Shown here: piece after piece, positions 1 through 10,674 of the stretch
Layout: each line of letters begins with the position of its first letter
Numbering within the stretch: position 1 is the first letter of the stretch
NCBI GenBank assembly: GCA_905250885.1
Contig: CAJNOQ010000130.1
Coordinates: forward strand, 1 to 64,000
Direction: 5' to 3'
DNA: 64,000 nucleotides
Source: Didymodactylos carnosus
Taxonomy: Eukaryota > Rotifera > Eurotatoria > Philodinida > Philodinidae
Translations under genes and position numbers: made by a program
Notes under the pieces: generated by a model
The model's database searches: none
Told to the model about the DNA's origin: nothing
The model's input: only the letters and a program-made list of their open reading frames with translations

Positions 1-280
1 TATCTCGAAAAAGATTTTTTTCAGATTAATTGAGATTACCGTGATTAGAAAGGCAAGAGCATCGAAATTCAAAATCTCCTTTTTTTTCTGAAAATTTTTG
101 TACGAAAGTCGTAATAGTAGCCCCTTCGTAATACAAGCCCCCCCTAAAAATTTTGAACACTCGGACAGTTTAGAAGCCCCGGAGGCTTCTATTATGGGGG
201 GGGGTTTACAATTAGTCTATCAGCTTCGATTGTTGACAGCTTTAATTAGTTCAATGCTCGATATAGAAAAATACTTTTCT

Positions 281-2370
281 TAACGTCCTAAACACAGACT
301 ATACCACACTGTCAAGGGTATGCGTCGAAGAATTCTTCTAAATATGTAAACTAAAAGTGTTATAAAATTACTTGAAAAATATCACATGCTTGCTGCATTT
401 TCTCTTCCCATAGATAAAACTGGACGCCATGTTGATTGAGAACAATCTGAAACTATGCATTCTTGAAGGAGAACCATATTTTATAATCTATCTCAAAGGA
501 GAACATTCTCAAACAGCACACACTCGAAGGAGAACAAATAGTTGCTGCAACAGATGCTAACAAGTAGTGATTTTGTGATTGTAAAGAATATAAACAAAAA
601 ATATATATTCACGCTTCAAACTCTCTTCAGTAGTAAATGGTAATGACATTTTTTGTTTCTCGGTAATGCTGTGCAAAGTTCATCGCTTTTATAACGTTGA
701 ACGTTCACCTCGTTGCTTGTCTTGGTATTTTTCAATCTTTTGAACGGTAACGGTCTAGAATGTCCTTTTAAAAATGTCCTTTACAATGTCCTTCAGACAT
801 TTTGTCCCTGAAAATAATCTTCTCCTACATAAATGTCCTTAGTCGAAATATCCATGGGGATATTGTCCTGAACGATGTTCCTATAGAAAGATGTTCCTAG
901 GATAAAAATGTCCTTACGATGAAATATGCCCAATAGAAGGTGAAAATATTAATCATCTAATTAAATTTATTATATCGCATTGAATTTTACTTTATTTCTC
1001 ATGTGCAACATTTCTTTTCTTTCGTTCCTGTTCTGTTCACTAGTAAGCGAAATGAATCCTTTACAACAAAAATCAAATATTTGACCAACTGTAGTTGTAT
1101 CACAGCGCGCCCTAGATAAAATACACAGAAGTGAGAAATGCATAAAAGGTTGATGGTTTTATAACAGTTGTGAATATCCTTGGTATGAGATCACTTTGCT
1201 GTTAGTGATTCTCATCATGTAGCGACGATCAGTTCGGTTCTGTTTGATGCACAGAGGATTGGGACTCAGCCATTCCGTCTCATTCACAGACTATTAGATT
1301 GGCTCTAATAACGAACTGATCTTAGCGATAATATCTAGGGATATACATTCTCTGAAAGTCTAAGCGTAAATGTTTTCTTCACATACAGCAAACGTTACCT
1401 TATCGGTACTATTCACACGCGAACCATAAAACAGCAACCGTTCTTACTGTTATTTTGAGATTAAATTCCAGTTATATGTCGGACTGTAATTGAGAAATAC
1501 ATGAGAGAATCTAGAGAAGTCTAAGATTGAAGCTGTATTAGAACTACCCATCAAAATTTTTCTAAAGTTCAAAACACCGTTAGCATAATTCCCATGACGA
1601 GTAAAGAAGAATTCGAGAAAACAAGAGCGTGTGTACAAATAAAATTGCTGTGTACTTATTTTAAGCTCAACCTCGAAGCGAGTCTGAGGTGAATGATTCA
1701 CCTTGATTGTATTATGTTCCCGAAGAGAACACCGGGTAAAACATAGTGAAATCGGTTTCTTAACTATCTTAAGAAACGAACTGAAGAATAAAAACCAGTA
1801 GTAAATATGAAAAAAAGATTTCGGAGAATAAATCTGACCAACTGTAGTTGTATCACAGCGTGCCCTAGATTTGAATAAGTAATACAACGACGATTGTCAT
1901 AAAGGACATTTTGACCAAGGACATTTATTCTGCTGGACATCTTTCCAAGGACTAAATACTCGAGACATTTTGTTCGAGGACAAAATTGCGGGAACATTTT
2001 GCAAAAGTCATTTTCGGAAGGACATTCTTGCCTGCATTCTTTTGAACTGCCTCATGGTGGTCTAAACAGTCTCGTCAACATCATTCTTTCTCGAGTTCAG
2101 AGCTTTAATTAGCTTATGTTTTAATCTGTTGTCTTCCAATTTACAACTGTTCTCCTTTGAGAATATATATGACCAAAATATTCTCCTTCAAGAGTGCACG
2201 ATTTATAAATGTTCTTACTTGAGAAATTATTAAGAAAATTGTTCTCATCCGAGAGGGTGTCTGTGGAGGAACAAACTAATCTTATGTATCTGTGTCTGAA
2301 GATTCTTCGAACTATATAAACTGAACTTCTTATCAATCGCTTGCATTGATAACTTTTCATTGATCTGGAT
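281..2370. repeat. Degenerate repeat-rich block, no gene
   Basis: No convincing coding region is visible. The block around 740-910 carries many copies of a short motif like ATGTCCTT. A block around 1885-2035 carries the complementary motif (AAGGACAT), so the two look like decayed inverted arms. Motifs like GGAGAACA at 480-540 face TGTTCTCC at 2145-2250 in the same way. A 36-bp sequence beginning TGACCAACTGTAGTTG occurs directly repeated at 1082-1117 and 1835-1870 with one mismatch. The short open frames here look like chance. The origin is unknown; a decayed foldback-type element is one option. Confidence 0.45.
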
Positions 2371-2399
2371 AAGAATTTCTTAGTAATACATCATGTTGC

Positions 2400-3419
2400 C
2401 TACTCGCTGAAATATGCCTCTCGTGCCATTTCTCCAAACGTTTGTTTATAGTCAAGAATTGTTTTTTCATCTAAGACTGGATATTTTTGATAATTTTCTT
2501 TGTGCATATACGACCGATGATTAAATAGCAAATGAATGGCATGTTGATTCCGCCATTCTGTCCAGTTTTTTTTGTTATATAAATTATAACTGAGAGACGT
2601 ATCTGCTCCAAACAAGTTTTTTACTCGATGAATTAATTCTGGATGTTTGTAAAGAATTTCTTGTGTTGGACGCTCACCAGCATTGTAATACCACAAATTC
2701 GATCGATATTGTCGATATGTTTCTAAATATAGTGGTAAAAAGCGTGCATCTTTATGAGCCAAATATAATTGTGTCGCTAAAAATTGATTTTCATCCCAAT
2801 TAAGTACCATTTCAAATTTTCTATAACGATCTAAATTTTGTACAATATAAACATCGTTATCCATCCAAATGCCACCATATTCTATTAGAATACGAACACG
2901 TTCAATATCTGAGCCGTGATGCAGCTGCCAATCTTTACTTAATGATTGACCAAATATTTTCGTTGGTGGTGCACGATATTTTATTTCGATTCGACGAAAT
3001 AAATCTGGCCATGTCTGTAATTTCAGCCAATATTTTCCTTCAAACTCCTTTTCATTTGTATGGATAACAAATTTATCTGGTTTTTGTGCTCGATATGCAG
3101 CACGTAAACACACAACATCAACAAAATCAAATGTTTTCTTGTTGAAACGTATTATATGGATTACGTTCGGTACGAGATAATAGTTAACACCGCTAACATT
3201 GTCAAATCCCGTAAAATTGACACTTAGCCCTGGTGTTCTCGGAGAAGGCCGTACAAAATCATGATCATACCAAACATATGTTCGTAAAGTTTCTTCAGTT
3301 ATGAACAACAACAGCAGCAAACAAATAGCTTTGATAATCTAGAAAGGAAATATACAAAACCTTATTGAAATTAACGTAGATAAAAGCCGATAGAGACATA
3401 CTCTATGTTGATGGAACAT
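2400..3419 (-). CDS. Type II membrane glycosyltransferase with DXD motif (Gly_transf_sug/GT32-like)
   Basis: Two exons are inferred on the minus strand: 3419-3402 and 3338-2400, with a 63-nt intron (GTATGT donor, TTTCTAG acceptor), giving about 318 residues. The short first exon encodes MFHQHR. It joins in phase to a hydrophobic stretch (residues about 7-19), which gives a short cytosolic tail, a signal anchor and a luminal catalytic part, as expected for a Golgi sugar transferase. The segment PNVIHIIRF near residue 63 matches the family's N-terminal fold motif. GGIWMDNDV near residues 161-169 carries the DXD metal/nucleotide-sugar site (DND at about 166-168). The acceptor and donor sugars cannot be told from sequence. 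The large exon is solid; the start exon is inferred from splice signals and the expected anchor. No related gene is adjacent. Confidence 0.82.
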
Positions 3420-4690
3420 CCATGCGTTGTCTAGACAAACAATAATCTGATAATTAGTATCTAAAATCAAACTACGCATAAATACATTCCAAAAATTTCA
3501 TTTTAACGTTGTTCAGAACAAGTATTAGAATCAAGTAGTTCCTGTTAGTTTGTCTTCTGAAACAATTATCTAACGGAAATGTCAATAATATTGTATGCAA
3601 AGTATCTAAACGCGGTTATATATTTTTTTTCGTGTAAAAAAACGTGTTGATTTTTATTTTCTTAAGAAATAAACTCGGTATAAAATATCTTATAAAATAC
3701 AGAGTTTTGAATACAAATGATTTTGAAAAGTATCAAAAACAAATATTATGTAAATGCTTGGGTAAGATAAGGACGAAGAAGCATAAGTTCTCGTGTATAC
3801 AGTACATAATATACCAAAACAAATATGCAGCATCTGTGCATGAGATGCAGCATAATATTATACATAAAGACAATCCTTCTTCGTTCTCTCAATTTTACAT
3901 TTTCTAAATATAAACTGTTCCTAGTTTCTATTTGTGAAAGAAACTATTATCATTTTTATAGATCACTATGGGTATAAATCGAGATATCTATCCAGTATTT
4001 GACCAATAAATCTATGAGAGTAGCCTTGTACAACAAAATATTATAGTTCATTTTGCAGCCCGGAAAATTCTCTATCTTTCTGTGATTGGGGTTTTGGTCA
4101 AAGTCTTTGAAGTTGTACGAAAATTTTGAGGAACAAAGTGAATGGTCTTCGTTGAACTGGCGACGAAAAACGATAAGAAATACTTTTTTAAGGAGATCAG
4201 GAGCAATTTTTGAAAGTCAAAAGTGTTGGAAAGATATCTGATATTTCATTAACTAAAAGGAAATGCTCGTGAACCCTTGAAAATTTGTTTTTATTTTTAT
4301 CAGACACATTTTACTACTTCCATCTTTATGCCGATGTTGATTTTAATGCTTGCAAGCGACTGTTGTTTAAACCAGTTGGCGTGTTCTACATGTCATCAAC
4401 TGAACTAAATTTTATGTAAATAAAATCTCGTACAAAGGAAAGCACCAACCACCACCACCTGCACGGAAGAGAAAAGGACAACCGCAAAAAGAGAGTAAAG
4501 ATAAAAAACAGAAAAAAAAGAAAAAATGAAAATGATTCAAAAGAGCACAGTATGCGAGAGAAGACGACAAATACAACAAGAGAATTAAATCAAATGTGCA
4601 AATCACTCAGTGCTGGCTTAAAAGAAGAAACTGTTAATGAAGTGACTAGGTTATTCTGGGAGGGACTCCAATTTATCGCTGTAGGGTAGA
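3420..4690. other. Intergenic, nothing recognised
   Basis: AT-rich sequence with only short chance open frames. Low-complexity purine-rich sequence lies around 4440-4530. It is upstream of the glycosyltransferase and may include its promoter, but no specific site stands out. Confidence 0.4.
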
Positions 4691-4894
4691 AAAATGATGA
4701 GGCTACATGTTATTTAGTTACTGTGAGTGTCAGCACCCGCTTAGTGTTCTGACGACCGATGTTAAATCCGATCTTTTATTTTCAATCTCTTTAATAAATA
4801 GAGGATATAACTGAGAGAGGGGCGAGAAAGACTTGCTTACCTTGTAAAAATGAAGTAATCTAAAATATTCTCGTCTCACTGGCAGTTCCGATAT

Positions 4895-5446
4895 CGTAGA
4901 ATTTCGCCACCTGGAATCTCGCCATCGGAATTTTGCAATGTTGTCGAATATACAGAGCAAAGCCATCAACAATTTCGACAATTTGTCGTATGAATGAACT
5001 TCGACAATTGCCGAAAATCCAGGGGAATTTCGACAGTAGTTTTCAGACATTTGGCTATATTTGTTTTTAGAAAAAGTTTTAAAAAACTAGCGAAAAGCGA
5101 GTTTTACGAAAATTAGGGTTTTCAGGCTGTTTTCACCTAATATTAAAAAATTCACTATTCACTCAAAAAACATCAGAACGAGTTCAAAGTTTCAGAATGT
5201 AGAGTATTTCAGCTATTCTATATTCTATTTATAGGAGACCTCGAAAGAAATTTTTACAAAACCCTAAGGTTTTCCAAAAGGGTTTCAACAATTGTCGAAA
5301 TTACAAGGACTTAAGACAATAGTCGAAAAACAACCTGAAAGTAGACAATGCCGAAAATCAGAGTGACTTTCGACAATTCATCGAAAATATTGAGCAAAAC
5401 GAGAATGCCGAAATTCCGGCTGTCGATATTCTATTTTACCCTAGTT
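4895..5446. repeat. Region of dispersed TTCGACAATTGTCGAA-like motifs
   Basis: At least eight degenerate, self-complementary motifs of the type TTTCGACAATTGTCGAAA or TTGCCGAAAA occur in both orientations (for example near 4966-4985, 5008-5022, 5030, 5289-5302, 5316-5330 and 5380-5397). They can pair within and between copies. There is no open frame of note. It looks like a decayed short-repeat or foldback element rather than a gene. Nothing shows clear ends or a target duplication. Confidence 0.4.
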
Positions 5447-5738
5447 CCGGCAGACCCAATTTATTGATAAGAGATGTTACGGAGCCACCAAATTTCTTAT
5501 ATATCACCCGTGCAGCCAACTTTATTGTCTTGTCTAACTCTTCCTTGAACCATTTAGTGTTATATACTCAAGGGGATAAAAGCAGTTTCAGTATGTAAAA
5601 ATTTTTTTTCGAAACGTTGAATAAATAAATAATAAAGGAAAGTAAGGTATGAAAACAGCTGCTGTTTTTATCACAGCAATTTTAAACTGGCACCCATAAA
5701 TAAAATTAACATTTTTAGATATATTGGATTTCAAAGCG

Positions 5739-6329
5739 GTTTATTACTGTGTCCACAAAAGCCATTTTTCAAATAACTTTTGACTGACAATAGCTGAAGA
5801 GTTGCGGTTTTCGTCATTCGATAGCCAAGACATCGCCGCATCCTTACGTAACAGACAGACGAGCTTTTCAATCTTCGTTGAAAACCCAATTTTTCAGGGG
5901 ATCTCTGGAAAGCCGAGTCATAACGCTCAAAAGGCATAAATAAATTAATTATTTTCCATGGGCAGTTAGCCCAGGGTATTTTCTACAGAACGAATGCTTG
6001 GTGAGACCTTGATTTTCAGTGGTTCAGGTGTGGTACTGGCTTTCTTTTGAGCCCCAGGACTGGTACTTGATGGCATTGCATGAAACATACGTAGTCAGCC
6101 ACACTGAATCTGGTGGCAAAGCTCGTTTTTTGGAAAATAATTCTAAACCATGGGTGTATGCTGAGCTATCCAGCGTTATGGTTTCGGTTTTCCAGAAATT
6201 TTGAAAAGCTCGTCTGTTACATAAAGATGCGGCGATGTCTTGGCCATCGAAAGACGAAACCGCAACTCTCTAACTATTGTCAGTCAAAAGTTGTTTAAAA
6301 AATGGCTTTTGTGGACACAGTAATAAACT
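5739..6329. mobile_element. Inverted-repeat (foldback/MITE-like) element
   Basis: Arms at about 5739-5928 and 6170-6329 are inverted copies, roughly 85-90% alike by eye. Both outer ends begin GTTTATTACTGTGTCCACAA. The arms enclose about 240 bp. Open frames lying in the arms are mirror images of each other, not genes. No transposase is present, so this is a non-autonomous DNA element or foldback. No certain target-site duplication was found. Confidence 0.7.
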
Positions 6330-6559
6330 GTGTAGTAAATTTAAAATAACCACTGGATTTTGATTGAAGCCTTGTGAAAGACCCTAAACATTGCGCCTAA
6401 AGATTTGATATTAGCCTCACTCCAAGAAGAACGACAGATGTTTCCCGTTTAATAACTGTATTATTTATTGTAAAAGAGAGATGATCTGCAACTGACTGAT
6501 CGTGATTTGTGAAATAAATCCATGCAGTTCGGCAGTAATTAAGAGACAATAAGTTTAAG

Positions 6560-8240
6560 TGGTATCACTTCTCAATTTTATTAATAAGCAATTGAACATC
6601 GGCAGTCTGACAGACAATGCTTATAGGATACAAGAGTGAGCAATCGTCGACAAATAAAGCAGAGACAAATGGCAATGAAGTTACCAGAGGCAAATCGTTA
6701 ATAAAAACAAGAAGCAGCAGAGGTCCGAAGATAGAGCCCTGGAGAACCCCAGACGGCACCACTACTGTTTCTGAAAATGAGACAAATAACTCTCGAACCA
6801 TGTATATGGAGCTCCTTTCACGACCAACGAAGATAACTTCGAGAGCAGAATTTGATGAGGGATCCGGTCAAAAGCTTTCTCGAAATCAAACATTACCAAG
6901 ATTGAATCAACACCTGTTTCGAGATTTTTAAATATGTGTCAAATATAACAAAGCGTCTGTTGTGGAACTGTTTCTACGAAAACCAACGTGGAACTTCGAA
7001 AAAAAATTGTGCTGATTTAAGTGTGCGAGTAATTGATCGTAAATATAGCGAAGATATATTATTTTTTAACTTTCTTATAGCTTGAAGGAATTGATCTTTC
7101 GATAGTGGAATCACGGTAAAAATATCCTCAATTTTCGTTTTTGGAGCAACACATGGACCTGATTTTGGAACAAAGCATTTCACGAAAAAATCATTAAATA
7201 GATTCGTTTTTTCACTACCTGTAAACGTTTTTTTATCTTCAAGCGAAACACTAGCCGGTAACTAATTTCCGTCATCCTTACCACGACTTATACCACTCCA
7301 AAACGTTTTTGATAATTTAAACTCGGTAGTTAGTCCTTGAAAATACTTTTGCTTGCATTTTTCTAACTGGTTTGTAGCTTTATGCCTAACAATACGCAAA
7401 CTGCTAATTTTCGCAGCAGTGACATTTTGTTTTACTTTATGAAAATTAATATCATGCTGTCTTCTTAATCGATAATAATGTTTACTTGAGTGAACAAATA
7501 GTTTTTTCAATATTTCTGGCACATATTTGTTGATACGGGTGTTAATAAGCTGTTGAAAGTGGCTTAGTGCCTTATCAATATCGTCTATCTCGTTAAAATT
7601 AGTACTAAAGGAGGATAGAGATAGTTTGAAACCAGCCAAGTAGGCAGCAATCCGGAGGTAACCCGACTGACGAATAGTACACATTATCGAGCTTTGTTCC
7701 TCCATGAGTAGTTGATGAGTCAGTTGATGGTGAAAGATAGATAAGGGCGAGTAACTCGCGTAACTAACGGTATAAATGCAGGTGACTTACCTAACAGGGT
7801 CTGAATTAAAATCACCTACCACAATAAGATGTGCGTGATTACCTGCTACATTAATTAACAGAAAAAAAAAGCTTAACGTAGTAGTCATCGTCTACTAGAG
7901 GCTTACGATAACAACAGCACAGAAAACGGTAGTAGATTGGACGGTAAAAGTCAACAGAATACATTCCCTTTGAGCACAATAGAAGTCAAAAGTAAACGAT
8001 ATTGAGTTTGAAATGTAAATGGCAAATCGTCCTCTTGGATTAAAAGCATTGAGTTTCTCGCGATCCCTCCTATACAATGAATGCCCATTAATACTAACTT
8101 CGTTGTTGTCTATTGCATCACTTAAAAAGGACTCTTGCAATCCAACCAAATTGGAATCGTAATCAGCTACAAAACGTTTCAATGCATTAATATGATCCCG
8201 CAGTCCTTCAACGTTATGACACATCAAAGGCAACGCGGCT
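6560..8240 (-). mobile_element. Broken non-LTR retrotransposon (LINE, CR1/jockey-like) with EN and RT remnants
   Basis: Read on the minus strand in 5'-to-3' order. First comes an AP-endonuclease piece (8233-7895) with LVGLQES, continued by VVGDFNSD at about 7822-7805. A linker follows (7705-7262), then a pre-RT piece (7183-6974). The reverse transcriptase comes last, with DFEKAFD at 6888-6868, VPSGVLQGS near 6760-6735 and the catalytic FVDD at 6654-6643. The parts are in different frames with stops between them (for example the EN part is interrupted near 7895-7860 and the RT frame changes near 6770), so the copy cannot encode a working protein. Motifs remain readable, so it is not very ancient. 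Clade assignment is from motif style only. Confidence 0.85.
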
Positions 8241-8310
8241 TAGTACCATAGACAGTACTGGGTGAGGACGGAAAAGCAGGAGAAGGACTGTCTTTACTCA
8301 TATCAATGAT

Positions 8311-9004
8311 TGTAAATGACTTACACTACGGTCACACTACAGCCTTAATCGCGATTAATTCGGAGTGTGACCACAATCTTAATTATGGTTAACTTTATGT
8401 ATGATTAAAGAATGAATAATGTACTCACTCTTACCCAGATCGGGCCGTACGCACACGTCACGCTCTATACACAGCGTGCGCCTGACGTACGGGTGCATCA
8501 TGCGTATTTACTGTACAAAATGCATCAATCAATCAATAGGTTTTTTATTTGAACACGAATGTGTCTAGGCTGTTACAAAAAAGGGAAACTTGAAACTTAA
8601 ATGAATGTAACTCCTATGTAAGGAAAAGATTAAAAAAAAAAAAATTTCATGCATACAATGCGTACCATGTGCCATTTTTAGAGGTTTATCACAGATATCA
8701 AATAAACATGTTACTATGAAACTGCAATGTAGAGAGAGAGAAAATCAGGTCATGCTCGGTATGCGCAACGTGCATATACTTTCGTTACACGTACCAACCG
8801 TGATGGACATCAAGTGTATGTGACGTACCCGTACAACTGTCATACTGCTCGATCTGGGTAGTATTAATCGTGATTAAATGTAGTGTGGTCGCTCTAATCA
8901 TGATTAAAAAAGGATGCAGTCACACTACAAAATCGTTAATTACGATTAACTTTAATTTTAATCGCGATTAAGGCTGTAGTGTGATCGTAGTGTAAGTCAT
9001 TTAC
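8311..9004. mobile_element. 694-bp inverted-repeat element (MITE-like), copy A, with ATGAT flanking duplication
   Basis: The termini are perfect mirror images: it begins TGTAAATGACTTACACTACG and ends in the complement. It is flanked on both sides by ATGAT (8306-8310 and 9005-9009), consistent with a target-site duplication. The interior is itself partly palindromic, with the CTTACCCAGATCGGG block near 8430 mirrored near 8855. Repeated TTAATCGCGATTAA motifs lie near both ends. It has no coding capacity. A retroposed insert lies inside it at about 8523-8641. It abuts the 5' end of the LINE remnant. Confidence 0.8.
8523..8641 (+). mobile_element. Small poly(A)-ended retroposon fragment inside copy A
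   Basis: Copy B keeps the unoccupied site at about 9170-9185, where one ATGCAT block is followed almost directly by the next. Copy A instead carries about 118 extra bases at that place. The insert starts CAATCAATCAATAGG and ends in a run of about 13 A. ATGCAT flanks both sides. The size and tail suggest a short SINE-like or truncated retroposon. Orientation could be reversed if the CAATCAATCAAT end is a LINE tandem tail. The family is not recognised. Confidence 0.55.
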
Positions 9005-9031
9005 AATGATTAATTCACTAACCGCGGCAAA

Positions 9032-9681
9032 TTTTATGCATGATTAAAAAATGAATAGTGTAATCACTCTTACCCAGATCGGGCTGTACGCCCGTCGTAC
9101 GCACACATCACGCTCTATACACAACGTGCGCCTGACGTACGGGTGCGTCATGCGTATTTACTGTACAAAATGCATGTCATGCATACAATGCGCACCATGT
9201 GCCATTTTTAGTGGTTTATCACAGATATCAAATAAACATGTTACTATGAAACTGTAGAGAGTGAAAATCATGTCACGCTTGGTACGCACACTGTGCATAT
9301 GCTTTCGTTACACGTACCAACCGTGATGAACGTCAAGTGTACGTGCCGGACGCGTACAACTGTCGTACCGCTCGATCTGGGTAGTGTTACCAGGAACCTG
9401 AGTAGGTGCCGGACATTGGGGGGGTGTAACGAAAGTTTTTTGTCCGAGATAGTGTAAAATAATTATCTTGTTACTGTTCTTTTAAATTTGGGGGGGGGTA
9501 CGCATCCCCCACCCACCCCCAAAATTCAGGTCTCTGAGTGTTACTCGTGATTAAATATAGTGTGGCCGCTCTAATCATGATTAAAAAAGGATGTGGTCAC
9601 ACTACAAAATCGTTAATTACGATTAACTTTAATCATGTTTAATTTTAATCGTGATTAAGGCTATAGTGTGATCGTAGTGTA
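9032..9681. mobile_element. Second copy (B) of the same element, missing its left terminus
   Basis: From about 9032 the sequence repeats copy A from about 8394 onward in the same orientation, with many substitutions. It ends at 9681 in the copy A right-end sequence ATCGTAGTGTA, without the last bases. The left inverted repeat is absent, so the pair looks like a tandem duplication or an unequal-exchange product. A 146-bp hAT-type MITE is inserted in it at 9391-9536. Confidence 0.75.
9391..9536. mobile_element. 146-bp hAT-type MITE with 8-bp target duplication
   Basis: The element begins CAGGAACCTGAG and ends TTCAGGTCTCTG, so the ends are imperfect inverted repeats of the CAGRRACCTGA kind typical of the hAT superfamily. 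It is bordered by AGTGTTAC on both sides (9383-9390 and 9537-9544), an 8-bp target duplication as hAT transposases make. Copy A shows the equivalent unoccupied site. The interior has runs of G and C (9415-9425, 9489-9520) that can pair. It is non-coding. Confidence 0.85.
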
Positions 9682-10468
9682 TGTTGTGAGAGCGTGCAGA
9701 ATAGCTCGTGAACTACGTCGGGAAGTATATAGTCTTGTGTATGAAAATTAGAAGTTTTAAGATTATCTTAGCTAATTCTGTACATCGCTCCGTGAAGTTC
9801 ACTAGCTATTCTAAACTATCTCTGGGCAAGCGTGCTAATTAGCCTCTTCAACGGTAGAAGAAGAGTGTGGGTTTTGGGGTGAATAACTTGCGTTTACAGC
9901 TGAGAGAATACGATTATTTGCTTCCTGTGTCTTGTGCCGCAGTTGAAGTATGTAGGATTGTTACTGAGAGATTGAGACATCTATCTAGGAACATCTTAGA
10001 GATAGCTTAGAGAGTTACAAATTAGAATAACGATTTAGAACAATAAGAATAGAAAACAGCCGCGAGTCTTTGTCGAGTGTCTTCTAGTAGTATTGTGTTA
10101 CGTTGCAATAAAATTATTGAAAATATTTTCATGGCGTTCAAGTTTGATAAACAATCAGTTGATCTATCGGTTTTTCTTAGTAGAATTTCCTTCATCAATA
10201 TTTCTTTGATAAGTATGATACTATAGACATCGACGTTTGATAATAATTATAGCGTATTTTTTACCAATATTAAAGATTTTTGCACATTCAAGTAACATCA
10301 GATAGAAACTAAATCTATTCAAGTTGTCGAAAATCGCAAAACTTTTTATTTCAAATATAAAAAATACTCATCAAGAAAAATATGTTTCAAGAAATTTGAC
10401 GTGCTCTAATAATCTTTACCGCTTAGTCTGTCATTCAAATATATACACGTCAATTGTAATGCAAATAT
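9682..10468. other. Intergenic, nothing recognised
   Basis: No open frame above chance and no repeat beyond scattered AT-rich motifs. Confidence 0.35.
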
Positions 10469-10674
10469 ATACATCCCTAGTCCACTTTCCCTAGAAAAAT
10501 CCCTGGGGAGTCACGACAGATGATGGAATCCCTGGGAAGTCCCAAAGAAGTCAAGTGAAAAACTGAAAATCCCTGGGGAGTCTGGAGGGATTCCCCAGAG
10601 ATTTTCAATTTTTCGCTTGACTTCTTTGGGACTCCCCAAGGATTTTTCTAGGGAAAGTGGACTAGGGATATGTA
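10469..10674. repeat. 206-bp near-perfect hairpin element
   Basis: The ends read TACATCCCTAGTCCAC and, inverted, GTGGACTAGGGATATGTA. The arms pair along almost their whole length. The left arm carries about 29 extra bases that look like an internal duplication of the CCCTGGGGAGTC block. It is non-coding and probably a MITE or foldback. Confidence 0.75.

Noticed and set aside
1082-1870. The 36-bp direct repeats as ends of a retroelement
   Set aside because: Too short, no internal coding sequence, primer site or TG...CA borders; treated only as a repeat.
6617-6931. Plus-strand open frame of 104 codons
   Set aside because: It is the antisense shadow of the LINE reverse transcriptase, whose DFEKAFD, GVLQGS and FVDD motifs read on the minus strand.
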